From Stenotrophomonas maltophilia (GTDB lineage: Bacteria; Pseudomonadota; Gammaproteobacteria; Xanthomonadales; Xanthomonadaceae), in assembly GCF_006970445.1 (NCBI RefSeq), contig NZ_CP033877.1:3728750-3792749 (forward strand): 64,000 nucleotides of DNA, written 5' to 3'. The notes beneath the pieces were generated by a model. That model ran no database searches. It worked only from the letters and a program-made list of their open reading frames with translations, and was not told the origin of the DNA. The position numbers were made by a program, and so were the translations under genes. Below are positions 27,547 to 35,933 of this stretch, piece after piece; within the stretch, counting starts at the first letter, position 1, and each line of letters begins with the position of its first letter.

Positions 27547-28878
27547 ATGATGCTGAGCATCCTCGGCTTTGGCATGGTCATTACGTTCATGTACTTGATC
27601 ATGAGCAAGCGCCTGTCGCCGCTCGTCGCCCTGATCACCATCCCCATCCTGTTCGCGCTGATCGGTGGCTTCGGCGCCGGCCTCGACGAGATGATGCTGG
27701 AGGGCATCAAGAAGATCGCGCCGACCGGCGTGATGCTGATGTTCGCCATCCTCTACTTCGGGGTCATGATCGATGCCGGCCTGTTCGATCCGCTGGTGCG
27801 GATCATCCTGCGCTTCGTCAAGGGCGATCCGATGAAGATCGTGCTCGGCACCGCCGTGCTGGCGATGCTGATCTCGCTCGATGGTGATGGCTCGACGACC
27901 TACATGATCACCGTCTCGGCGATGCTGCCGCTGTACCAGCGGCTGGGCATGAACGCGCTGAACATGACCTGCGTGACCATCCTCGCCGGCGGCGTGATGA
28001 ACCTGACCCCGTGGGGCGGCCCGACCGCACGCGCGGCCACCGCGCTGCACGTGGACCCGGCCGATGTGTTCGTGCCGCTGATCCCGTCGATGGTGATCGC
28101 CTGTGCCGGCGTGCTGCTGCTGGCCTGGTACCTGGGCCTGAAGGAACGCCGTCGCCTCGGCGTGGTGACCCTGCCCAAGGGCGGCAGCTGGATGGACAAC
28201 AGCGTGTCCGACGACAGCAACCCGCTGCCGACCGTGGAAGACGCCGAAGACATCAAGCGTCCGAAGCTGCTGTGGGTCAACCTGGCCCTGACCGTGGCAC
28301 TGATGACCGCGCTGATCATCGGCGTGCTGCCGATGCCGGTGCTGTTCATGGTCGGCTTCGCCATCGCGCTGGTGATCAACTACCCGAACCTGGCCGAGCA
28401 GCGCCGCCGCGTGGTCAACCACGCCGGCAACGTGCTGTCGGTGGTGTCGCTGATCTTCGCCGCAGGCATCTTCACCGGCATCCTCAACAACACCGGCATG
28501 GTCGAAGCGATGTCGCACAGCTTCCTGGCGGTGATTCCGGAATCCTGGGGCCCGTACCTGGCGGTGATCACGGCCGTGGCATCGATGCCGTTCACCTTCT
28601 TCATGTCCAACGACGCGTTCTACTTCGGCGTGCTGCCGATCCTGTCAGAGGCCGCCGGCAACTACGGCATCACCCCGGTGGAAATGGCGCGCGCCTCGCT
28701 GGCCGGCCAGCCGGTGCACCTGCTCAGCCCGCTGGTGCCGTCCACCTACCTGCTGGTGGGCCTGGCCAAGGTCGAATTCGCCGACCACCAGAAGTTCACC
28801 CTGAAGTGGGCCATCGCCATCTCGATGCTGCTGATGATCGGCAGCCTGCTGTTCGGCCTGTATCCCCTCGCCGCCTGA
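27547..28878 (+). CDS. CitMHS-family citrate:metal-proton symporter
   Basis: A 443-residue inner-membrane transporter for citrate complexed with a divalent metal. About 12 hydrophobic segments are visible, with family signatures SLDGDGSTTYMITVSAMLPL, GGVMNLTPWGGPTARA and MPFTFFMSNDAFYFGVLP. An AAGGAGT ribosome site precedes the ATG. The porin upstream and TctDE-like pair make a complete citrate uptake unit; related xanthomonad transporters have been called CitH. Metal preference cannot be read from sequence. Confidence 0.93.
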   Translation: MMLSILGFGMVITFMYLIMSKRLSPLVALITIPILFALIGGFGAGLDEMMLEGIKKIAPTGVMLMFAILYFGVMIDAGLFDPLVRIILRFVKGDPMKIVLGTAVLAMLISLDGDGSTTYMITVSAMLPLYQRLGMNALNMTCVTILAGGVMNLTPWGGPTARAATALHVDPADVFVPLIPSMVIACAGVLLLAWYLGLKERRRLGVVTLPKGGSWMDNSVSDDSNPLPTVEDAEDIKRPKLLWVNLALTVALMTALIIGVLPMPVLFMVGFAIALVINYPNLAEQRRRVVNHAGNVLSVVSLIFAAGIFTGILNNTGMVEAMSHSFLAVIPESWGPYLAVITAVASMPFTFFMSNDAFYFGVLPILSEAAGNYGITPVEMARASLAGQPVHLLSPLVPSTYLLVGLAKVEFADHQKFTLKWAIAISMLLMIGSLLFGLYPLAA

Positions 28879-28902
28879 CCCCTTACCCAGGAGCCTTCTG
28901 CA

Positions 28903-29643
28903 ATGACGCTTCGAATCGCTTACGTCACCAGCGGCATGGGCAGTGTCGGTACTGCCATCTGCCAGAGCCTGGCCCGCAGCGGCCACACCGTGGTTGCCGG
29001 CTGCGCGCCGAACTCGCCGCGCAAGGCCAACTGGCTGCGCGAGCAGCGCGAACAGGGCTTCGACTTCATCGCCTCCGAAGGCAACGCGACCGACTGGGCC
29101 TCGACCAGCGCCGCGTTCGCCAAGGTGCGCGCCGAAGTCGGTGAAGTGGATGTACTGGTCAACAACTCCGGCGGCAGCCGCGACCTGCTGTTCCGGCAGA
29201 TGACGGTGGAGGACTGGAACGCGGTGATCGCCTCCAACCTCAATTCGCTGTTCAACCTGACCAAGCAGGTGGTCGACGGCATGGCCACGCGCGGCTGGGG
29301 CCGCATCATCAACATCGGTTCGGTCAGTGCCCACAAGGGCCAGATCGGGCAGGTGAACTACGCCACCGCCAAGGCCGCGATGCATGGCTTCAGCCGTGCG
29401 CTGGCGGCGGAAGTGGCCTCGCGCGGGGTCACCGTCAACACGCTGTCGCCGGGCTACATCGCCAGCCAGGCGATCAGCAGCTTCCCGCCGGACGTGCTGG
29501 ACCGGCTGGCCGCGTCGGTGCCGGTGCGCCGCCTCGGCCGCCCCGAGGAAGTGGCCGGCCTGTGCGCGTGGCTGGCTTCGGACGAAGCCTCGTACGTGAC
29601 CGGCGCCGACTATCCGGTCAACGGTGGCCTGTACATGGGTTGA
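28903..29643 (+). CDS. Acetoacetyl-CoA reductase-like short-chain dehydrogenase
   Basis: A 246-residue classical SDR, about 45% of which is recognisable PhaB/PhbB-type pattern by eye: nucleotide-binding TSGMGSVGT (a variant of TGGxGGIG), NNSGG in place of NNAG, catalytic Ser in NIGSVSAHKGQIGQVNYATAK (Tyr-x3-Lys) and VNTLSPGYI. Such enzymes reduce acetoacetyl-CoA with NADPH for polyhydroxybutyrate. It follows the citrate transporter by 24 bp and shares its operon and terminator. No PHB synthase is in the window, so the substrate is an inference. Confidence 0.82.
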   Translation: MTLRIAYVTSGMGSVGTAICQSLARSGHTVVAGCAPNSPRKANWLREQREQGFDFIASEGNATDWASTSAAFAKVRAEVGEVDVLVNNSGGSRDLLFRQMTVEDWNAVIASNLNSLFNLTKQVVDGMATRGWGRIINIGSVSAHKGQIGQVNYATAKAAMHGFSRALAAEVASRGVTVNTLSPGYIASQAISSFPPDVLDRLAASVPVRRLGRPEEVAGLCAWLASDEASYVTGADYPVNGGLYMG

Positions 29644-29689
29644 GCCCGCCTCCACGCAACGCGTGGACCGCCTCCCCCACGGAGTGCGC

Positions 29690-29735
29690 GGGGCCGGTGA
29701 ACCTTCGCTTGCGAGGGGGATCCGGCCCCTTTTTT
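29690..29735 (+). terminator. Strong Rho-independent terminator of the citrate operon
   Basis: Stem GGGGCCGG / CCGGCCCC with an inner TCGC/GCGA pairing, followed by six T. It lies 46 bp after the SDR stop. Confidence 0.9.
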
Positions 29736-29851
29736 GTTTCTGCATTTTCGGGACGCATTGCCCGATACATCGGCAGAACCGGTGCTATACCTGCCAACGC
29801 TCGCTGAGCCCGATGGATGAACGGCCGGAATCGCGGATCAAGGAGGTTGGC

Positions 29852-30376
29852 ATGCGTGCATTGCTGAGTGCGCTTCTTGTGGTCGCCACCCCGCCACTGG
29901 CGGCCACCCCACCTGCTGCCAGTGCGGATGAGGCGGATGCAACATGGCGGCTGGTGGAGCGCTGGTCCTTGCAGCTGTCACGCTCTGACCTTGTCGCGCA
30001 GCTATCACCTCTGGTCCCGGTCGGCTCGCGTTCGGAAGCAAGAATGGGCCGGGGCGACAGCGCCACCATCGATCTGGCGCCATTCGTGGTCGCTGGGAGG
30101 ATCAAGGGGCCTTCTGGCCAGATCTACACCGATGCGTCGGGGCGAATCATCAAAGGCATCACGCTGTCGCTGGGCGGCGCCTGCATCTCGCGAAGGCAGA
30201 TGGGTCGTCGCTACCCCGACTTCAACGTCCTTTCCGTCCCGTCCGGGCATAGTCTGGACGAGTCGACGGTGTTCGGCACGGTAGTGAACGGCATCCAGAT
30301 CGGGTTCTCATTCTCCGAACATGATCGTGACTGCATGGACCAGCTCAAATTCGGCTGGCCCGGTGAGCGCTTCTGA
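29852..30376 (+). CDS. Exported protein of unknown function
   Basis: A 174-residue protein I do not recognise. It starts with a Sec signal peptide (MRALLSALLVVATPPLAATPPAASA) after a strong AAGGAGG ribosome site 6 nt upstream. The mature part has two cysteines (GGACIS and RDCMDQ) that could form a periplasmic disulfide. It stands alone between the citrate operon and the TonB receptor. Confidence 0.75.
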   Translation: MRALLSALLVVATPPLAATPPAASADEADATWRLVERWSLQLSRSDLVAQLSPLVPVGSRSEARMGRGDSATIDLAPFVVAGRIKGPSGQIYTDASGRIIKGITLSLGGACISRRQMGRRYPDFNVLSVPSGHSLDESTVFGTVVNGIQIGFSFSEHDRDCMDQLKFGWPGERF

Positions 30377-30465
30377 TTCCCACCGGCATACCGCCATGAC
30401 GAACATGTTGCAGGACACGCACCACCGCCCTGCACCGTTCGTTGGTTTTTCGTAAAGAAGGTTTC

Positions 30466-30555
30466 ATGTTCCGTTCGCATAGTGGCCATGCACCGCGCAC
30501 CCGTGCCGGTGACCACCCCCAATGCAACGGACCACCATGCAGACCCGACACCTGA
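30466..30555 (+). CDS. Candidate 29-residue leader ORF overlapping the receptor start
   Basis: Reads MFRSHSGHAPRTRAGDHP and ends at TGA 30553-30555. It has a good ribosome site AAGAAGG 5 nt before its ATG, whereas the receptor ATGs at 30522 and 30537 have none. Ribosomes finishing this frame would terminate 16-33 nt past the receptor start and could re-initiate. This may be a translational coupling device or chance. Confidence 0.3.
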   Translation: MFRSHSGHAPRTRAGDHPQCNGPPCRPDT

Positions 30556-32834
30556 CGATCGCCGTGGCGATCGCGCTCTCCGCCGCCGCCAGCGCCCACG
30601 CCGCCACCACCGCCGATACCGGCGCCAGCACCGATGCCGCGCTGAGCGCGCAGACGCTGGATACCGTCTCCGTGATCGGCCAGGGCGAGACCCGCCAGGT
30701 GCAGCGCATCACCACCGTCGACAAGCAGGTGCTGCCGCCTGGCACCAGTGGCCAGAAGATCCTCGACCGCCTGCCGGGCGTGTCGGTGCAGTCCAATGAT
30801 GCCTTCGGTGCCAACGAGGAATCGCAGACCATCAGCCTGCGTGGCTTCGACAAGAGCCGCCTCGGCTACACGCTGGACGGCATCCCGCTGGGCGACAACA
30901 GCTACGGCAACTACAACGGCCTGAGCATTTCCCGCGCGATCATCGCCGAGAACCTGGCTGGCGCCGAACTGTCGCAGGGCATCGGCTCGCTGGGCGTGGC
31001 CTCGACCAGCAACCTGGGTGGCACCATCCAGTATTTCTCGATGGACCCGTCCACCGAATTCGGTGGCCGCGCCAGCGTCACCGTCGGCGACAACAGCCAG
31101 CGCCGTGGCTATCTGCGCGTGGACACCGGCGACATCAACGGCTTCTCGGCCTATGTGTCCGGCGTGCACCAGGACCAGGACATGTGGGCCGCGCCGTACC
31201 AGAACCAGACCACCCGCCAGTTCAATGCCAAGGCGGTGTGGAATGTCGGCGACCACCGCTTCGGTGCGTTCGTGGCGACCTCGCGCGCCAGCCAGGCCAA
31301 CTACGCATACCTGTCCAAGGACATGCTGGCCCGCGGCCTGGGCTATGACTGGAACATCTACGCGCCGGACTGGGACCGCGCCGTCGCTGCCGCGTACTGC
31401 GCGCCGGGCACCTACAACAAGGCGCGCTGCGCGTTCAGCGGCGGCGTCAACAGCATCGACGATGCGTACTACCAGAGCCGTGCGCTGCGCGACGACAACC
31501 TGTACTCGGTCGATGCCGACCTGCGCCTGGGCGAGCAGGGCCGCCTGAAGCTGCTGGCCTACCATCACGACAACCGTGGCCAGGGCCACTGGTGGGCACC
31601 GGGCCAGCCGTCCTACCCGGGCACCGACAAGATGCTGCCGATCTCGATCCGCAGCACCAACTACACGATCAACCGCGATGGCCTGACCGCCGCACTGTCG
31701 TGGACGGTGGGCATCCACGAGCTGGAAGCCGGCCTGTGGTACGAGCAGAACGACCATAACGTGTCGCGCAACTTCTACTACATCAGCGGCCCGTTCCTGG
31801 ACGACCTGTACCTGAAGAACCCGGACCGCCTGCTGTTCAACCAGGACTTCGACATCCGCACGCGCCAGTTCTACGTGCAGGACCGCATGCGCTTCCTGGA
31901 CCAGCGCCTGACCGTGGACGTGGGCATCAAGAGCCCCAACACCCGCATGCGCGCCACCGCGCAGCCCGGTGTGGAAACCAGCATTGCATCAGGCACGCTG
32001 ACCGCCAAGGAATCGGTGCTGCCGCAGGTGGGCCTGGGCTTCAAGCTCAACGCCAACAATGAGCTGTTTGCCTCCTACGCCGAGAACATCGCCGCCTTCG
32101 TCGGCGGTGGCAGCGGCGGCCCGCTGCAGGTGTCGCCGGAATCGTTCGCGGCCAGCGCCGGGCTGGAGCCGGAGAAGTCCAAGAGCCTGGAAGCCGGCTT
32201 CCGTACCTTCGGCGAGAAGTACCAGGCGTCGATCGCGGCCTACAACGTCAAGTTCGACAACCGCCTGCTGTCGCTGAACCCGTGCTCGAGCATCGAGGTC
32301 GGCACGCGTCCGGAGTGCGTGACGCGCTTCATCAACGTCGGTTCGGTGAAGAGCTACGGCGCAGAACTGACCTTCATCTTCAAGCCGATCGATGGCCTGC
32401 AGTGGTACAACGCGCTGTCCTGGAACAAGACCACCTACGAGGACGACTACCTGTCCGGCGGCGCGGTGGTGCCGGTGGCCGGCAAGATCACGGTGGATAC
32501 GCCGCAGCGCATGGCCTCCAGTGAGATCAGCTGGAACCGCGACGGTTTCTTCGCCAGCCTGCGTGCCAAGTACACCGGCAAGCGCTACTACACCTACACC
32601 AACGACCAGTCGGTGCCGGGCGTGACCACCTTCGACGCCGGTGCGGGCTACGATTTCGGCCCGGGCCTGGGCCTGCGCAACGTGCGGGTGTCGTTGAACG
32701 CGACCAACCTGACCAACAAGCGCTACGCCGGCCAGCTGAGCTCGTTCGCACCGACCGATCCGAAGGGCACGCGCTATGCGATCCATGCGAGCGCACCGCG
32801 GCAGCTGTTCATGACGGTGGCGGCGGAGTTCTAG
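30537..32834 (+). CDS. TonB-dependent outer-membrane receptor
   Basis: A 765-residue receptor. It has a signal peptide (MQTRHLTIAVAIALSAAASAHA), a TonB-box-like stretch (LDTVSVIG), a plug domain (LPGVSVQSNDAFGANEESQTISLRGFDKSRL, in family form) and a 22-strand-type barrel ending in the aromatic VAAEF. The ATG at 30537 gives the clean signal peptide; ATG at 30522 adds five residues. No Fur-like box or substrate-processing genes sit beside it, so the ligand is unknown. An 8-bp hairpin (32847-32878) and composite repeat module 2 follow. Confidence 0.92.
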   Translation: MQTRHLTIAVAIALSAAASAHAATTADTGASTDAALSAQTLDTVSVIGQGETRQVQRITTVDKQVLPPGTSGQKILDRLPGVSVQSNDAFGANEESQTISLRGFDKSRLGYTLDGIPLGDNSYGNYNGLSISRAIIAENLAGAELSQGIGSLGVASTSNLGGTIQYFSMDPSTEFGGRASVTVGDNSQRRGYLRVDTGDINGFSAYVSGVHQDQDMWAAPYQNQTTRQFNAKAVWNVGDHRFGAFVATSRASQANYAYLSKDMLARGLGYDWNIYAPDWDRAVAAAYCAPGTYNKARCAFSGGVNSIDDAYYQSRALRDDNLYSVDADLRLGEQGRLKLLAYHHDNRGQGHWWAPGQPSYPGTDKMLPISIRSTNYTINRDGLTAALSWTVGIHELEAGLWYEQNDHNVSRNFYYISGPFLDDLYLKNPDRLLFNQDFDIRTRQFYVQDRMRFLDQRLTVDVGIKSPNTRMRATAQPGVETSIASGTLTAKESVLPQVGLGFKLNANNELFASYAENIAAFVGGGSGGPLQVSPESFAASAGLEPEKSKSLEAGFRTFGEKYQASIAAYNVKFDNRLLSLNPCSSIEVGTRPECVTRFINVGSVKSYGAELTFIFKPIDGLQWYNALSWNKTTYEDDYLSGGAVVPVAGKITVDTPQRMASSEISWNRDGFFASLRAKYTGKRYYTYTNDQSVPGVTTFDAGAGYDFGPGLGLRNVRVSLNATNLTNKRYAGQLSSFAPTDPKGTRYAIHASAPRQLFMTVAAEF

Positions 32835-32846
32835 GTCGAAAGCGTT

Positions 32847-32878
32847 GCCCCGCGGCGTCTTGATTATCGTCGCGGGGC
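32847..32878 (+). terminator. Hairpin after the TonB receptor gene
   Basis: Stem GCCCCGCG / CGCGGGGC with a 16-nt loop, 13 bp after the stop. There is no T-run, so termination would need the following repeat module. Confidence 0.5.
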
Positions 32879-32982
32879 AGGGCCGGATGGGCCGGCGCAG
32901 GACACGCCGTAAACCCATCCATGGGGGCTCGATGGCGCCATCCATGGCGCCAACGGTCCTGCGCCGGCCCATCCGACCCTGC
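32877..32982 (-). repeat. Long hairpin element C
   Basis: Arms 32877-32902 and 32957-32982 (26 nt) pair throughout except one G-T wobble. On the minus strand the 54-nt loop reads GGCGCCATGGATGGCGCC, then GAGCCCCCATGGATGG and TTTACGGCGTG, homologous to copies A, B and D. Confidence 0.85.
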
Positions 32983-33017
32983 TCGACGGTTTCCCGCGCC
33001 ACGGTGCGGAGGGCAAA

Positions 33018-33072
33018 GAAGAGCAAAAGCAAAGAGCCGGGCAATGCCCGGCTCTTTGCTTTTCAAGCTCTT
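33018..33072. terminator. Central bidirectional hairpin of module 2
   Basis: GAGCCGGGC AAT GCCCGGCTC flanked by AGCAAAAGCAAA on the left and TTTGCTTTTC on the right, so both strands show a GC stem followed by T-rich DNA. It lies between convergent genes and between hairpins C and D. The gap 32835-33270 holds these elements and no gene I can support. Confidence 0.8.
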
Positions 33073-33124
33073 CAAGCGCAATCCCTCTGGTGGACTGCTG
33101 GCCGTCTCGCGGGAAATTGTCTGG

Positions 33125-33228
33125 AGCGGGGGGCTTGCGCTGGCTAGGACCGTCTACGGCATGGATGCCGTGGCCGAGCCTACAGGGACGTACTTGCGGC
33201 GTGTCCTGGCCAGCGCAAGCCCCCCGCT
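33125..33228 (+). repeat. Long hairpin element D
   Basis: Arms 33125-33150 and 33203-33228 (26 nt) pair except one T-G wobble. The 52-nt loop reads ACGGCATGGATGCCGT, then CCGAGCCTACAGGGACG and TACTTGCGGCGT. It is inverted relative to element C. Confidence 0.85.
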
Positions 33229-33270
33229 CTCCCCGATATCAATCGAGACGCCACAGGCCGCCAACGCATT

Positions 33271-34524
33271 TCATTCCGGCGCCAGCTGGTCCATCCGTAT
33301 CCGGTTGGCAAACAGCGAGAACGCCAGCATGCCGGCCAGGCCGTTCGCCCGGCTCACCCAGTGCGGCAGCCAGCGCGGCGGCTTCAGCACTCCCGCCTCG
33401 AACAGCGGCGCGAATGCAATCGCATCGGCCAGGCTCATCTTGCCGGCAAACAACCAGCGGCAGACCTGCAGGCGATCCTCGGCCAGCATGTGGCGGAAGA
33501 AGGTGTGCACCGACACCAGGCCGCGCAGGTACACCGTGTCCTTGGTGAAGGCAAGGCCGCCACTGGGCGGCACGCCGCGGAACACGCGCTGCGCCGAAGC
33601 GAAGCTCTCTTCCGCGTTCTGCCCGGCATCGCAGAAGTAGCGGAACACTTCGATGAAATCGGCGCCTTCGCGTGCCATGGCAATCGCTTCGGTACGCAGG
33701 CTGATGCGCTTGAGGCGCTCGATGTCGATGCTGCCGGTGATCTGTTCGGCGAAAGTGGCCAGCCCTTCCTGGGTTGCCGTCACCCGTGGCGAGGACAATG
33801 CCAGGCTCGGCAACACCGGCTGTTCGCGGCCGTTCAACGCGGTCAGCGAATGCACCAGCGCTTCATGGTGGAACAGCTGCGCGCGGTCGTAGGCACTGAA
33901 GCGCGCGCTGGTACGCAGGCGGATGCGGGTCGGGCCGGCGGCGGCCTTGGACACCAGCTCCGGATCCAGCTGCACCTGGATGATGCGTGATTCGAAGAAA
34001 GCGTCCAGATCGTTCTGCAACTGCAGCTGCAGTGCGATGGCCGAGACCGGCACCTGCTCCTCCGGCGCCAGCAGTTCGTGGTCCAGTTCGGCGGCAATCT
34101 GGATGAAGTGCCGCGCCGCTTCGCGCGTGCTCGGGCCATTGCCCGGCAGCGGCTGCTCCGGCGCACCGAACAGCTGCACCGAACAGGTATCAACGGCGGC
34201 GGTACCCAGCCCCTCAAGCAGCTGCGCGGCCAGGTCCCAGCTCTGCGCCGACTGCCGCACGTAGTGGCCCAGCGGATGGCCTTCATCGCAGTCGGCAGCG
34301 ATCGCGGCCAACGCACGGCGTTCTTCGCTGAAGTCGAGCCGTGGGTAATCCACCTTCGGCAGCACCGGCTGGCCACGCGCCACGCTGTCCAGGAACGGTG
34401 CCTGCAGCGTTGCCGGCCAGCTGGTCAGGCCCAGCAGGCGGATGCCTCCCACGGCCTCGACCAGGCGCGCATCGAGCGCTGCATGGTGGGCCACCTCACG
34501 GTCCAGCGTCGCGGTCGGTTCCAT
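33271..34524 (-). CDS. QEGLA-motif protein, HExxxH metallopeptidase family (DUF1704)
   Basis: A 417-residue protein of the family annotated as flavohemoglobin-expression-modulating QEGLA motif protein (PF08014). The zinc motif HEALVH is at residues 220-225 and the QEGLA motif at 252-256, matching the HExxxH plus downstream Glu arrangement of the eukaryotic MATCAP/TMCP tyrosine carboxypeptidases of tubulin. A bacterial substrate is not known to me. The ATG at 34524 gives the family start. It is a single gene, downstream of rsgA on the same strand with repeats in between. Confidence 0.85.
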   Translation of the reverse strand: MEPTATLDREVAHHAALDARLVEAVGGIRLLGLTSWPATLQAPFLDSVARGQPVLPKVDYPRLDFSEERRALAAIAADCDEGHPLGHYVRQSAQSWDLAAQLLEGLGTAAVDTCSVQLFGAPEQPLPGNGPSTREAARHFIQIAAELDHELLAPEEQVPVSAIALQLQLQNDLDAFFESRIIQVQLDPELVSKAAAGPTRIRLRTSARFSAYDRAQLFHHEALVHSLTALNGREQPVLPSLALSSPRVTATQEGLATFAEQITGSIDIERLKRISLRTEAIAMAREGADFIEVFRYFCDAGQNAEESFASAQRVFRGVPPSGGLAFTKDTVYLRGLVSVHTFFRHMLAEDRLQVCRWLFAGKMSLADAIAFAPLFEAGVLKPPRWLPHWVSRANGLAGMLAFSLFANRIRMDQLAPE

Positions 34525-34555
34525 GCGCGGACTATAACGCCCTGCCCGCGCGTTG

Positions 34556-34631
34556 GTAGGTGCCAACCTGGGTTGGCATCCGCCGGCGGCGGGCTTCGAA
34601 CACATCCGTGCCAACCAAGGTTGGCACCTAC
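34556..34631. repeat. SMAG repeat dimer
   Basis: GTAGGTGCCAACCTGGGTTG at the left, inverted copy CCAACCAAGGTTGGCACCTAC-like unit at the right. It lies 32 bp upstream of the QEGLA gene, one of the few palindromes here not at a tail-to-tail junction. Confidence 0.87.
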
Positions 34632-34680
34632 CAGGCGCCGGCCGTTGGCACCTGCCCGAAGCGGGCAGAGGCGGGTTCAT

Positions 34681-34726
34681 TGCAGGGGTCAGAGCCCATT
34701 GCGGCGCAATGGGATCCGACCCTGCG
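34681..34726. repeat. GGGTCRGAKCCC-type hairpin repeat, likely rsgA terminator
   Basis: Left GGGGTCAGAGCCCATT and right AATGGGATCCGACCC form an imperfect stem with a short GC loop, 8 bp after the rsgA stop. A related unit lies at 59527-59562, also at a gene end. Confidence 0.65.
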
Positions 34727-34733
34727 GTACCGA

Positions 34734-35834
34734 TCAGCGCCGGCGCGGCTTGCCAGCCGGGCGGAACTGCTGGCCCTTGCCCTTCTTGCCGCCGCGCTCC
34801 TGCGCGGTCTCGGCCTGGCGAACCGCCAGCTTGGCGGCAGCGGCAGCCACTTCTTCCTTCAGCTTGAAGTAGTTCAGCAGCCGGCTCTCTTCGATCTCGC
34901 CAGCGTCGATCGCTGCGCGAACAGCACAGCCCGGTTCCTGCTGGTGCTTGCAGTCGTTGAAGCGGCACTGTGCGGCCAGCGCTTCGATGTCGGCGAAGCC
35001 ACCTTCGGACAGCGTTTCTTCGCCGGTCGGCTTCAACTCGCGCATGCCGGGAGTGTCGATCAGGCAGGCGCCCATCGGCAGCGGCATCAGCGCGCGGTGG
35101 GTGGTGGTGTGGCGGCCACGCGAATCGTTGGCGCGCACCGCGTTGGTCTTCATTCGCTGCTCGCCGAGCAGGGTGTTGGTCAGCGTGGATTTGCCGGCAC
35201 CCGACGAACCCACCAGCACCACCGTGCGGCCCGGGCCCAGCCACGGCTGCAGCACGGCTACGCTGTCGGCATCCAGGCCATTGATCGCATGCAGCGCGAT
35301 GCCCTGCATCTCCAGCTCTTCCAGCACCGCCAGCGCATCCTCGCTGTACTCGGTCTGGTCGGCCTTGGTCAGCACCACCACCGGTTCGGCACCACCACCG
35401 CCGACCAGCAGCAGATAGCGTTCGATGCGCCTCGGATTGAAGTCGGCATCCAGGCCGCAGACGATGAACACCGTATCGATGTTGGCCGCGATCACCTGCT
35501 GGTGGTAGTGCTCACCGGCGGCGCCACGCTTGATCGCGGTGCGGCGTGGCAGCAGCGCGACGATGCGGATGCCGTCCAGCAGCACCCAGTCACCCACGGC
35601 CGGCCGCTCGTGGCTGGGGAAGCGCGGTCGCTGCCATTCCGGCAGCGACTCGGCCTTGATCGCCGCATCCGGGCCATCGGCAACCACGTAGTGGGTACGG
35701 TGCTGTTCGATCACCCGCGCCGGGCGGGCCTGCGGGTGCGCGGCCATCACGGCCTGCCAGTCGGCCTGCTGCGCCGGGCCCGGCCAGGGCCAGCCGATGG
35801 TCTGCAGGGCGATGAAATCGGGGGTCTGGGTCAT
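34734..35834 (-). CDS. rsgA: Ribosome small-subunit-dependent GTPase RsgA
   Basis: A 366-residue circularly permuted GTPase that aids late 30S maturation. In order: OB-fold (residues 40-110), G4 TKAD (156-159), G1 GSSGAGKS (209-216), G3 DTPG (260-263) and a zinc cluster Cys290, Cys295, His297, Cys303. G4 before G1 is the family hallmark. The C-terminus is a basic tail (GKKGKGQQFRPAGKPRRR). ATG at 35834 is used; ATG at 35843 would add MAA. Confidence 0.95.
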   Translation of the reverse strand: MTQTPDFIALQTIGWPWPGPAQQADWQAVMAAHPQARPARVIEQHRTHYVVADGPDAAIKAESLPEWQRPRFPSHERPAVGDWVLLDGIRIVALLPRRTAIKRGAAGEHYHQQVIAANIDTVFIVCGLDADFNPRRIERYLLLVGGGGAEPVVVLTKADQTEYSEDALAVLEELEMQGIALHAINGLDADSVAVLQPWLGPGRTVVLVGSSGAGKSTLTNTLLGEQRMKTNAVRANDSRGRHTTTHRALMPLPMGACLIDTPGMRELKPTGEETLSEGGFADIEALAAQCRFNDCKHQQEPGCAVRAAIDAGEIEESRLLNYFKLKEEVAAAAAKLAVRQAETAQERGGKKGKGQQFRPAGKPRRR

Positions 35835-35933
35835 CGCCGCCATTCTACCTGTGACCGCCCCCTGCCAGCCCAGCAATGACAAGCCCGGAGCCCTTGCCAT
35901 GCACTGCAGCAATTCCGGTAGGATGGAATCCCC

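Noticed and set aside
33271..35244. A single 657-codon minus frame spanning the QEGLA gene and part of rsgA
   Set aside because: Family homology begins only at the ATG at 34524; the upstream part is rsgA in another frame and a SMAG repeat.
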